A stretch of 64,000 nucleotides of DNA from WHSW01 sp963729075. Lineage in GTDB: Bacteria; Actinomycetota; Thermoleophilia; Solirubrobacterales; 70-9. Position numbers and translations under genes: made by a program. Under the pieces are notes generated by a model, which made no database searches, was not told where the DNA came from, and was given only the letters and a program-made list of their open reading frames with translations. Where the stretch lies: NCBI GenBank assembly GCA_963729075.1, contig CAVSMU010000010.1:1-64000 (forward strand), written 5' to 3'. The first letter of the stretch is position 1, and each line of letters starts with the position of its first letter. Positions 18,588-26,155 of this stretch are shown here, one piece after another.

Positions 18588-19475
18588 ATGGCCGAGACCG
18601 GGACATTTCGGGTCAAGCGCGGCCTCGCCGAGATGCTCAAGGGCGGGGTGATCATGGACGTGACCACCGCCGAGGCGGCGCGGATCGCGGAGCAGACCGG
18701 CGCCGTCGCGGTGATGGCCCTCGAGCGCGTGCCCGCGGACATCCGCGCGGACGGCGGCGTGGCGAGGATGGCCAGCCCTCGGGTGATCAAGGAGATCCAG
18801 GACACGGTCACCATCCCGGTGATGGCGAAGGCCCGGATCGGCCACTTCGCCGAGGCGCAGGTACTGCAGGCCCTCGAGGTCGATTACATCGACGAGTCCG
18901 AGGTCCTGACGCCGGCCGACGAGGCCAACCACATCGACAAGCACGAGTTCGAGATCCCGTTCGTCTGCGGCGCGACCGACCTCGGAGAGGCGCTGCGGCG
19001 CATCGGCGAGGGCGCTGCGATGATCCGCTCCAAGGGCGAGGCCGGGACCGGGAACATCGTCGAGGCGGTACGGCACCTGCGCCAGATCGTCGGCGGCATC
19101 AAGCGGCTCGGCACCCTGCGCCCCGAGGAGATTCCGGGCGCGGCGAAGGAGCTGCGGGCGCCGATCGACGTGGTCGAGGAGGTGGCCCGCAGCGGCTGGC
19201 TGCCCGTGCCGCTCTTCTGTGCCGGCGGAATCGCCACCCCAGCCGACGCGGCGCTGACGATGCAGCTGGGCGCCGAGGGCAACTTCGTCGGCTCGGGCAT
19301 CTTCAAGTCCGAGGACCCCGAGCGCCGCGCCCGCGCCATCGTCGAGGCGACGACGCACTTCAACGACCCGGAGCGGGTCGCGGCCGCCTCGAGCGAGCTC
19401 GGGGAGCCGATGCGCGGCGACGACATCGCCGAGCTTGCCGCCCAGGGGGAGCTCCTGCAGCAGCGCGGTACCTAG
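18588..19475 (+). CDS. pdxS: Pyridoxal 5'-phosphate synthase lyase subunit PdxS
   Basis: Synthesises PLP from ribose 5-phosphate, glyceraldehyde 3-phosphate and ammonia supplied by PdxT; forms a dodecamer. The 295-residue barrel shows all family blocks: KRGLAEMLKGGVIMDVTTAE, ALERVPADIRADGGVARM, MAKARIGHFAEAQ, DESEVLTPADE, HIDKHEFEIPFVCGAT, IRSKGEAGTGN and NFVGSGIFKSEDP. Start is ATG 18588, matching family length; TATCCT lies eight nt upstream, so it may be leaderless. pdxT follows after one base. PLP made here would feed the PLP enzyme at 43.2 kb among others. Confidence 0.97.
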   Translation: MAETGTFRVKRGLAEMLKGGVIMDVTTAEAARIAEQTGAVAVMALERVPADIRADGGVARMASPRVIKEIQDTVTIPVMAKARIGHFAEAQVLQALEVDYIDESEVLTPADEANHIDKHEFEIPFVCGATDLGEALRRIGEGAAMIRSKGEAGTGNIVEAVRHLRQIVGGIKRLGTLRPEEIPGAAKELRAPIDVVEEVARSGWLPVPLFCAGGIATPADAALTMQLGAEGNFVGSGIFKSEDPERRARAIVEATTHFNDPERVAAASSELGEPMRGDDIAELAAQGELLQQRGT

Positions 19476-19476
19476 C

Positions 19477-20133
19477 GTGGGGTCGCCCGAGGCAGGGGGC
19501 GTCCCGGGGCGGGGAACCGACCGCCTGCGCGTCGGCGTGCTGGCCAGCCAGGGCGACTTCATGGCGCACGAGCGGATGCTGCGCGAGCTCAGCGCCGACG
19601 CCGTCGCGGTCCGCACCGCCGAGCAGCTCGCCGACCTCGACGCCCTGGTGATCCCGGGGGGAGAGTCGACGACGATCACGAAGGCGATCGACCGCGACGG
19701 GCTCGAGCCGGCGATCCGCTCCCATGCCGACGACGACCGTCCCATCCTCGGCACCTGCGCGGGCATGATCGTCTGCGACCGAGACCACCTCGGGCTCATC
19801 GACGCGACCGTGCGCCGGAACGCGTTCGGGCGCCAGATCGCCAGCTTCGAGACCGATCTGGAGCTGGCCGGGATCGGGCCGGACGCGCTGCGGGCGGTCT
19901 TCATCCGGGCGCCCTGGATCGAGTCGCACGGCGACGGAGTCGAGGTCCTCGCGACCGTCGACGGCCATCCGGTGGCGATCCGCGACGGCCGCGTCCTCGC
20001 CTGTTCGTTTCACCCCGAGCTCACGGACGACCTCCGCGTGCACGCGCTGCTGATGGCGATGGCCACCGCCGCGCGCGACGAGCGGCACGCCGTTGAACCG
20101 AGCGCCGCCGAGGGGCGAAGTACAGGGGAATGA
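19477..20133 (+). CDS. pdxT: Pyridoxal 5'-phosphate synthase glutaminase subunit PdxT
   Basis: Class I glutamine amidotransferase that releases ammonia for PdxS. About 218 residues from GTG 19477. Motifs: VGVLASQGDFMAHERML, LVIPGGESTTITKAI, nucleophile Cys in GTCAGMIV, FIRAPWIE, and the His-Glu pair in SFHPELTDD. About 17 residues precede the conserved start, so an internal start is also possible. The stop overlaps the ATG of the M29 aminopeptidase by four bases. Confidence 0.95.
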   Translation: MGSPEAGGVPGRGTDRLRVGVLASQGDFMAHERMLRELSADAVAVRTAEQLADLDALVIPGGESTTITKAIDRDGLEPAIRSHADDDRPILGTCAGMIVCDRDHLGLIDATVRRNAFGRQIASFETDLELAGIGPDALRAVFIRAPWIESHGDGVEVLATVDGHPVAIRDGRVLACSFHPELTDDLRVHALLMAMATAARDERHAVEPSAAEGRSTGE

Positions 20134-21233
20134 TCGACCCTAGAGTCGCCAACCTCGCGCGCATCCTCGTGCGCTACTCGACCCGGGCGAGCGAGGGCGA
20201 GACTTGCATCATCGAGGGCTCGACCGCCGCCGAGCCGCTGGTCGGCGCGGTCTACGAGGAGATTTTGCGGGCTGGAGCGCACCCGATCGTCTCGATGTCG
20301 CTCGAGGGCCAGTCGGCGACCTACTATCGCGAGGCCTCCGATGCGCAGCTCGAGTGGGTCTCGCCGCTTTCGGAATGGGCGGCCGAACACGCCGATTGCC
20401 GGATCGCGATCGGTGCCGACACCAACACGCGTCAGCTCTCCGGCGTGCCGCCAGAGCGCCAAACCCGGCGCCAGGCCGCGACCCGGCATCTGATGCAGCG
20501 GACGATGGAGCGGGCCGCCGAGGGCTCCCACCGCTGGGTGTACACGCTCTATCCCACCAACGCCTACGCCTCGGACGCGGAGATGAGCCTGCGGGAGTTC
20601 GAGGACTTCTACTTCCGCGCCTGCCTCGCCGACGACGGCGACCCCCTGGGGGCCTGGAAGCGGGTCTCGGACGAGTGCCACCGGCTCGCGGCGTGGGTCG
20701 AGGGCCACGAGGAGGTCCGGATCACGGCGCCTGGAACCGACCTGCGGCTCGGAATCGCGGGGCGCCGGGTGATCCCCTGCGACGGCGAGCACAACATGCC
20801 GGACGGCGAGTTCTTCACCGGGCCTGTCGAGGACTCGGTGGAGGGCGAGGTCTCGTTTCACCTGCCCGCGGTGATCGGGGGCCGGGAGATCGCCGGAGTG
20901 CGCCTGCGGTTCGAGGGCGGCAAGGTCGTCGATGCGGGCGCCGAGCGTGGCGAGGAGTTCCTCATGCAGCTGCTGGACACCGACGAGGGCGCCAGGCGGC
21001 TCGGGGAGCTGGGCATCGGGACCAACTACGGAATCGACCGTGGCACCCGCGACGTCCTCCTCGACGAGAAGATCGGGGGCACGGTCCACCTCGCGCTGGG
21101 CGCCAGCTACCCGGAATCCGGCGGGACCAACGAAAGCGCCGTCCACACGGACATGGTTTGCGACCTGCGCCAGGGCGGGCGGCTGGAGGTCGACGGCGAG
21201 CTGCTCCAGCAGGACGGAAAGTTCGCCATCTGA
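20130..21233 (+). CDS. M29-family aminopeptidase (AmpS/PepS type)
   Basis: A 367-residue metallopeptidase of the M29 thermophilic aminopeptidase family. The N-terminal region (VANLARILVRYSTRASEGET, VYEEILRAGAHPIV) and the metal-binding blocks are present: HNMPDGEFFTGPVEDS with the first Glu, IGTNYGIDRGTRDVLLDEK with the second Glu, and HLALGASYPESGGTNES followed by VHTDMVCDL (His and Asp ligands). It should remove N-terminal residues from peptides in the cytoplasm. ATG overlaps the pdxT stop (ATGA), so it is cotranslated with PLP synthesis genes, an association of unclear meaning. The 237 nt downstream to 21470 hold no gene. Confidence 0.9.
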   Translation: MIDPRVANLARILVRYSTRASEGETCIIEGSTAAEPLVGAVYEEILRAGAHPIVSMSLEGQSATYYREASDAQLEWVSPLSEWAAEHADCRIAIGADTNTRQLSGVPPERQTRRQAATRHLMQRTMERAAEGSHRWVYTLYPTNAYASDAEMSLREFEDFYFRACLADDGDPLGAWKRVSDECHRLAAWVEGHEEVRITAPGTDLRLGIAGRRVIPCDGEHNMPDGEFFTGPVEDSVEGEVSFHLPAVIGGREIAGVRLRFEGGKVVDAGAERGEEFLMQLLDTDEGARRLGELGIGTNYGIDRGTRDVLLDEKIGGTVHLALGASYPESGGTNESAVHTDMVCDLRQGGRLEVDGELLQQDGKFAI

Positions 21234-21470
21234 GGGTGTCCATATCCTGGCGCGTCGGTTCGATCGAGGCGCGCGAAGGGAGTGGATCCGAGAGCACAGG
21301 TCGGCGGACGGAAGCGGGTGCGCAACTTCGAGCGATCGCGCCTGTTGTAGGGGGGCGCGTCGCTCCTGAGCCTTGTGCCAGGGCGCGAGGGGGTATCGCA
21401 AGCGGCGCCATCGATGGGATGCCGACGCATGAGCCGCGGCCGGGCCGGGGGCCCGGTCGCGGCCGGCGTT

Positions 21471-22013
21471 TCAGGCGGACCGCCGAGCAGCCGACTCGCG
21501 CTCGGGCGCGAGCTCCTGGTCGACTTCGTCGAGCCAGCGCTCGTAGGCGTTGAGGACCTGCTTGGCCAGCCGGGCGTTGAGCAACAGGTACTTCTCGCGG
21601 TGGGGCATCGTGCTCGCCTGCTGTTCCAGCTCTTCGGCGTTGGCGCGAAGCTCGGCCATCTCGGCACGCATCGCCAGCAGGCTGTCCCTGACCGCACCTT
21701 CGCCCGTGACCTCGGCGGAGATGATGCGGACCGGTGGCTCTCCGGCCAGCCGGGGGAACGGCGACGGGTGGCCGACCCACTCCTCGAGCGCTGCGACTCC
21801 CGCGTCGGTCAGCCGGTAGACGGTGCGTTCACGGGTGCGCCCGGGCTCCTTGGAGGAGGTGAGCAGGCCAAGGCGCTCCAGGCGCTTGGGCTCGGCGTAG
21901 TACTGACTCGGCGCCGCGGCGTGGTAGATGCGCCCGCGGCGCATCATCCGGACCAGGTCGTGGGGGCTCGCGCCGTGACGCCCGATCAGCGCGAGCACGG
22001 TGTGGGAGATCAA
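21471..22013 (-). CDS. PadR-family transcriptional regulator
   Basis: A 180-residue repressor: winged-helix DNA-binding domain (TVLALIGRHGASPHDLVRMM, QYYAEPKRLERLGLL, VYRLTDAGVAALEEW) and a C-terminal helical dimerisation region (LLAMRAEMAELRANAEELEQ, LAKQVLNAYERWLDEVDQEL). Start is probably TTG 22013: in-frame codons upstream are open for a short way (DHLTLISHTVLALIG) but contain no ATG or GTG before a stop. It is divergent from a cupin gene and the tandem element between them is its likely operator. Confidence 0.85.
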   Translation of the reverse strand: MISHTVLALIGRHGASPHDLVRMMRRGRIYHAAAPSQYYAEPKRLERLGLLTSSKEPGRTRERTVYRLTDAGVAALEEWVGHPSPFPRLAGEPPVRIISAEVTGEGAVRDSLLAMRAEMAELRANAEELEQQASTMPHREKYLLLNARLAKQVLNAYERWLDEVDQELAPERESAARRSA

Positions 22014-22029
22014 CGTGAGGTGGTCGCTT

Positions 22030-22077
22030 GCATAGCTCCGATTCAGAGCTTATGCGAAACTCCGAAGCGGAGCTTAT
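22030..22077. promoter_or_regulatory. Tandem operator-like element between padR and cupin
   Basis: Two copies of CTCCGA-N4-GAGCTTAT start at 22036 and 22060, 24 bp apart. The first is part of an inverted repeat, GCATAGCTC (22030-22038) against GAGCTTATGC (22046-22055). The second holds a perfect CTCCG-AAG-CGGAG palindrome (22060-22072). PadR proteins bind short inverted repeats beside their own genes, so this is the best operator candidate. Confidence 0.6.
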
Positions 22078-22090
22078 TCAGGAGGAAGCC

Positions 22091-22564
22091 ATGCAAGCTG
22101 TCGCAACCGAAGCCGAGGCCGTCTGGTTCACCACCACGCGCGCCCGGATCCTCGTCCGCGAGAGCACCTACTCCCTCATCGAGGAGGAAGCCCGGCAGGG
22201 CGACATGCCGCCGCTGCACGTCCATCACGGTCACGACGAGGTCTTCTACGTGATGAGCGGCCACGTGAGCATCCACCTGCCCGGCTCACGCATCGACCTC
22301 GGATCCGGACAGGCGGCCTTCGCGCCGCGGGGTGTCCCTCACACCTATCGCGTCGAGTCCGAGGAGGGTGCCCGCTGGCTCGTGGCCACGACCTCCGGCG
22401 CGTTTGCGGAATTCGTCGCCGAGGTGGCGGTTCCCGCTGAAGACGACGGGTACGCGCCCGCAGAGGTCATCCCGGCTCAGCAGGATCTTGCCGCCGCGGC
22501 TGCGCGTGCCGGCATCGACCTGCTCGGGCCTCCCGGCACCTTTCCCAATTCGAACCACTTCTAA
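22091..22564 (+). CDS. Cupin-domain protein
   Basis: A 157-residue single cupin barrel. Metal-site motif PPLHVHHGHDEVFYVMSG (the first two His and Glu of HxH-E) lies near residues 41-58, and the second cupin motif is GQAAFAPRGVPHTYRV. I chose ATG 22091 because AGGAGG lies about seven nt before it; the longer reading from 22028 would be encoded by the operator element. Members bind Fe, Mn or Zn and act as dioxygenases, isomerases or binding proteins. Likely repressed by the divergent PadR protein, which would respond to its substrate. Confidence 0.82.
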   Translation: MQAVATEAEAVWFTTTRARILVRESTYSLIEEEARQGDMPPLHVHHGHDEVFYVMSGHVSIHLPGSRIDLGSGQAAFAPRGVPHTYRVESEEGARWLVATTSGAFAEFVAEVAVPAEDDGYAPAEVIPAQQDLAAAAARAGIDLLGPPGTFPNSNHF

Positions 22565-22573
22565 GATCACCTC

Positions 22574-23326
22574 ATGTCCGGTCATTCGAAATGGGCCTCG
22601 ATCAAGCACAAGAAGGCAGCCACCGACGCCAAGCGGGGGCAGCTGTTCACCAAGCTCGCGCGTGCGATCAGCGTCGCCGCGCGCGAGGGCGGCGGGGACC
22701 CGGACGCGAACTTCACCCTGGCCGCGGCAATCGAGAAGGCGAAGAGCTACTCGATGCCGAAGGACAACATCCAGCGCGCGATCGATCGTGGCACGGGCGC
22801 CGGCGGCGGCGACGAGCAGATCGAGCGCGTCGTCTATGAGGGCTACGGCCCCGGTGGGGCGGCGATCATGGTCGAGGCGCTCACCGACAACAGAAACCGC
22901 ACGGGGTCGGAGGTCCGCCACGCCTTCGACAAGCACGGCGGCAGCCTCGGCGAGCCCGGATCTGTCGCCTGGCAGTTCGCGAAGAAGGGGGTCGTCCTGG
23001 TCGACGCCGGGCGGTACGGGGAGGAGGATCTCATCGCGGCGATCGACGCGGGCGCCGACGACGTGGCAGATGACGGGGACCTGCTGAAGGTCACCACCGA
23101 GCCGGCGGCCCTGACCGCCGTTCGGGCGGCGCTGGAGCGGGAAGGCGTCGAGGTGCAGTCGGCCGAGCTGGCGATGGAGCCCAGCGCGGTGGTCGAGGTC
23201 GACGTCGAGCGCGAGGCGCGCGCGCTGATCCGCTTGATCGAGGCGCTCGACGACCACGACGACGTCGAGTCGGTCCACGCCAACTTCGACATCCCGGAGC
23301 AGTTGCTGGAGCAGGCCGCGGCGTAG
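22574..23326 (+). CDS. yebC: YebC/PmpR-family regulator or translation factor
   Basis: A 250-residue YebC protein: start SGHSKWASIKHKKAATDAKR, then GGGDPDANFTLAAAIEKAK, MPKDNIQRAIDRGTGAGG, YEGYGPGGAAIMVEALTDN, and the C-terminal ALDDHDDVESVHANFDIP. Long described as DNA-binding; more recent work on the family links it to translation at difficult peptide motifs. It is followed by ruvCAB, the standard bacterial arrangement. TAAGAT, overlapping the cupin stop codon, lies six nt before the ATG, suggesting its own leaderless promoter. Confidence 0.95.
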   Translation: MSGHSKWASIKHKKAATDAKRGQLFTKLARAISVAAREGGGDPDANFTLAAAIEKAKSYSMPKDNIQRAIDRGTGAGGGDEQIERVVYEGYGPGGAAIMVEALTDNRNRTGSEVRHAFDKHGGSLGEPGSVAWQFAKKGVVLVDAGRYGEEDLIAAIDAGADDVADDGDLLKVTTEPAALTAVRAALEREGVEVQSAELAMEPSAVVEVDVEREARALIRLIEALDDHDDVESVHANFDIPEQLLEQAAA

Positions 23327-23366
23327 GCCCGGGAGGCGTCCGGGCGGCGACGCAGAATGAATACCC

Positions 23367-23921
23367 GTGATCGTCGTCATGGGCATAGACCCGGGCGTCG
23401 CGAACACGGGTTTCGGCGTCGTGCGGGCCGCCGGCGGGCAGTTGAGCGCCGTCGACGGCGGGGTCATCGAGGTCCCGTCCGACCAGCCGCTGGAGGCCCG
23501 GCTCGCGCGCATCCACGCTGAGCTCGAGAAGCTGATCGCCTGGCATGAGCCGGCTGCGGTGGCACTCGAGGACCTGTACTACGGGCGCAATGTGCGAACC
23601 GCCTCGGCGGTGGGGCAGGCGCGCGGGGTGGCGATGCTCGCCGCGGGCCAACGCGAGATCCCCTGCTTCGACTACACGCCGCAGGCGGTGAAGATGTCCG
23701 TGTGCGGCACCGGCTCGGCGGCCAAGGACCAGGTGCAGCAGATGGTCGGGGCGCTCCTCGGCCTTCCGTGCACGCCCGAGTCCGATCACGCCGCGGACGC
23801 GCTCGCCGTCGCGATCTGTCATGCGTCGCACTCCCGGGCCCTGACCAACCCTCGCGCGGAAGTGCCCGCGGCGGCCGCGCCAGGGCGTGAGGCCGAGCAG
23901 GCCGCGGGGTCGCTGCAGTGA
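23367..23921 (+). CDS. ruvC: Crossover junction endodeoxyribonuclease RuvC
   Basis: Resolves Holliday junctions with RuvAB. The 184-residue RNase H-fold enzyme has the four acidic sites: Asp in MGIDPGVANTGFGVV, Glu in VALEDLYYGRN, and Asp/Asp in the late SDHAADALAVAICHA. The C-terminal 25 residues are a low-complexity extension. GTG start at 23367, 40 nt after yebC; the stop overlaps the ruvA start. Confidence 0.96.
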   Translation: MIVVMGIDPGVANTGFGVVRAAGGQLSAVDGGVIEVPSDQPLEARLARIHAELEKLIAWHEPAAVALEDLYYGRNVRTASAVGQARGVAMLAAGQREIPCFDYTPQAVKMSVCGTGSAAKDQVQQMVGALLGLPCTPESDHAADALAVAICHASHSRALTNPRAEVPAAAAPGREAEQAAGSLQ

Positions 23922-24514
23922 TCGCCTGGGTCCGTGGCGAGGTGCTCGTGCGCCGTCCTGATCACGTCGTGATCGAGTCGGGCGGGGTCGGCTACCGGCT
24001 CACGGTCTCGGCCGAGACCCTGAAGGCGGTCCCTGCGCGCGGTAAGGAGACCGGCCTGCACGCCCACCTCGTCTCCCGCGACGACTCGCTGGCCCTGTAC
24101 GGCTTCGCCAGCGAGGAGGAGCGCGACCTCTTCCTGCATCTGACGTCCGTTTCCGGTGTCGGCCCCAAGGTCGCGATCGCGATCCTCTCCGGCGGAACGC
24201 CCCGCGAGCTTCTGCGCGCGATCGCCGCCGGTGACGCGAAGCGCTTCCAGGCGGTGCCCGGGATCGGCAAGCGGACCTCCGAGCGCGTGATCGTCGAGCT
24301 GCGCGAGAAGGTCGCCGGCCAGCTGGAGGAGGGGGTGCCCGCGCTCGCCGACGCCGACGCGGGCGACCCGCGCGCGCTCGCCCGCGATGGGCTCATGCAT
24401 CTCGGCTACACGCTCACCGAGGCCGAGAAGCTGCTCGACGGCGCCGAGGGCGAGACGCCAGAGGACCTGATCGGATCGGCGCTGCGCAGCGCCGGGACCA
24501 GGGAGGCGGCGTGA
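23918..24514 (+). CDS. ruvA: Holliday junction branch migration protein RuvA
   Basis: A 198-residue junction-binding subunit that loads the RuvB motor. N-terminal OB fold (AWVRGEVLVRRPDHVVIESG), tandem helix-hairpin-helix domain (LHLTSVSGVGPKVAIAILSG, FQAVPGIGKRTSERVIVEL) and C-terminal RuvB-binding domain (DGLMHLGYTLTEAEKLL). GTG start overlaps the ruvC stop and its own stop overlaps the ruvB start, so the three are translationally coupled. Confidence 0.96.
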   Translation: MIAWVRGEVLVRRPDHVVIESGGVGYRLTVSAETLKAVPARGKETGLHAHLVSRDDSLALYGFASEEERDLFLHLTSVSGVGPKVAIAILSGGTPRELLRAIAAGDAKRFQAVPGIGKRTSERVIVELREKVAGQLEEGVPALADADAGDPRALARDGLMHLGYTLTEAEKLLDGAEGETPEDLIGSALRSAGTREAA

Positions 24515-25632
24515 GCGCGGAGCGAGCGAAAAGGCGCGGTGCTTCGGCGCGAAGCGCGAGCCAAGAGTCTGTGAGCGTCTCGAGGGACCCGAGCATCGGC
24601 GGCCGCGACGCGCCGATCTCCGAGCCGATGGCCGAGGTTCGCCTCGCCGGCGCCGACGAGGACCTCGACCGCTCGCTGCGCCCGCGCCGGCTCGCGGACT
24701 TCGTCAACCAGGAACAGGTGACGATGCAGCTCGAGGTCTTCATCGAGGCTGCGCGGCGGCGGGAGGAATCGCTCGACCACGTGCTGCTCGCCGGCCCGCC
24801 GGGGCTCGGCAAGACCTCGCTGGCTCACATCATCGCCGCCGAGCTCGGGTCGGCGATCGTGCAGACCGCCGGCCCCGCGCTGGAGCGCAAGGCGGACATC
24901 GCCTCGTTCCTCACCGCGCTCGAGCCCGGATCGGTCTTCTTCATCGACGAGATCCACCGCCTGAACCGGGCCATCGAGGAGACGCTCTACCCGGCGATGG
25001 AGGACCGCCAGCTGCCCATCGTGCTCGGCCAGGGTGCCGGCGCGCGCACCGTGACCCTCGACCTGCCGCCGTTCACGCTCGTCGGGGCGACCACGCGCGC
25101 GGGGCTGCTGACGACGCCGCTTCGCGACCGGTTCGGCGTCAGCCAGCGGCTCGAGCACTACGAGCCCGCCGATCTGGCAAAGATCGTGCGCCGCTCGGCG
25201 GGCATTCTCGAGGTCGAGATCGAACCGGCGGGCGAGCACGTGATCGCGGAGCGCTCGCGGGGAACGCCGCGTGTCGCCAACCGGCTGCTGAAGCGGGTTC
25301 GCGACTTCGCCCAGGTTCGCGGCGCGGGCGTGATCACGCAGGCGGTCGCCTCCGAGGCGCTGGGGCTGCTCGAGGTCGACGAGGCGGGCCTCGACCGCCA
25401 CGATCGCACGATCCTCGAGACGATCGCGGTCAAGTTCTCGGGCGGCCCGGTGGGGCTGTCGACCCTGGCCGCGGCGGTCGACGAGGAGCAGGAGACGATC
25501 GAGGACGTCTACGAGCCGTACCTGCTCCAGCAGGGCCTGCTCAAGCGCACCCCCCGGGGCCGCGTGATCACTGCGCGCGGCTTCGATCACCTCGGGCTCC
25601 CCGTGCCCGAGGGCGCGGCGACGCTCTTTTAA
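24511..25632 (+). CDS. ruvB: Holliday junction branch migration ATPase RuvB
   Basis: A 373-residue AAA+ motor. After an unusual N-terminal extension of about 45 residues come LRPRRLADFVNQEQV, Walker A AGPPGLGKTSLAH, Walker B FFIDEIHRLNR, sensor 1 LVGATTRAGLL and the winged-helix C-terminus. The extension is rich in Arg, Ala and Ser and is coded by a palindromic stretch with a perfect GCTTCG-GCG-CGAAGC hairpin at 24541-24555. A start further in, just before the SEPMAEVRL region, would give normal family length, but GTG 24511 keeps the four-base overlap with ruvA. Confidence 0.95.
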   Translation: MSAERAKRRGASARSASQESVSVSRDPSIGGRDAPISEPMAEVRLAGADEDLDRSLRPRRLADFVNQEQVTMQLEVFIEAARRREESLDHVLLAGPPGLGKTSLAHIIAAELGSAIVQTAGPALERKADIASFLTALEPGSVFFIDEIHRLNRAIEETLYPAMEDRQLPIVLGQGAGARTVTLDLPPFTLVGATTRAGLLTTPLRDRFGVSQRLEHYEPADLAKIVRRSAGILEVEIEPAGEHVIAERSRGTPRVANRLLKRVRDFAQVRGAGVITQAVASEALGLLEVDEAGLDRHDRTILETIAVKFSGGPVGLSTLAAAVDEEQETIEDVYEPYLLQQGLLKRTPRGRVITARGFDHLGLPVPEGAATLF

Positions 25633-25668
25633 GGAGCGGCGGCCAGGCCATCGCTAGGCTTCTGCCCC

Positions 25669-26151
25669 GTGCCCTTTTTCATCTGCCCGAACTGCGGCAA
25701 CCGCGAGTTGTCCGGGGAGCGCGGCGGGCTGATCTCCCGGCCGAAATCGTGCTCGAACTGCGGTGCGCCGTTCCTGTTCGAGCTGCTCGATGACTACTAC
25801 CCGGCGCCCGACGCGGCGTTCTTCGTCTGCGACCAGGAGGGCAGGTTGCTCGATGTGGGGCGCAACGGCTTCGAGCTGACCGGCCTCAAGGACGAGCAGG
25901 TGATCGGCCGTCCCGTGCGCGAGGTGCTCGGGCTCGAGTGGATCGATCCCGGCGACGGCGGTGAGACGGCCGATACCAACGACGATGGCACCACCGATCC
26001 GATCGAAACGACGCTCGAGTGGGGGGTCCGCTCCCTGGGCAAGCGGGTCGCCGTCAACGCCGAGGGAGATCTGCCGGCGGAGGCTGTCGCCGACGTCTTC
26101 CCCGCGTACGACGACGACGGGGGGATGCTGCTCGTGCTGACCCCGCAGTAA
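25669..26151 (+). CDS. Zinc-ribbon and PAS-domain protein
   Basis: A 160-residue protein. Residues 4-33 form a zinc ribbon (FFICPNCGNRELS then KSCSNCGAPFLFELL, two CxxC pairs). The rest resembles a PAS sensor domain (AAFFVCDQEGRLLDVGRNGF, LTGLKDEQVIGRPVREVLGL). PAS domains bind small ligands or cofactors; the ribbon may contact protein or nucleic acid. No output domain is fused. The GTG start has TAGGCT eight nt upstream. It sits between ruvB and secDF, ending four nt before secDF, so it is probably cotranscribed with the secretion genes. Role unknown. Confidence 0.75.
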   Translation: MPFFICPNCGNRELSGERGGLISRPKSCSNCGAPFLFELLDDYYPAPDAAFFVCDQEGRLLDVGRNGFELTGLKDEQVIGRPVREVLGLEWIDPGDGGETADTNDDGTTDPIETTLEWGVRSLGKRVAVNAEGDLPAEAVADVFPAYDDDGGMLLVLTPQ

Positions 26152-26155
26152 CGCA

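Noticed and set aside
18255..19904. 549-residue minus-strand open frame over pdxS/pdxT
   Set aside because: Antisense of two clearly conserved enzymes; no recognisable protein.
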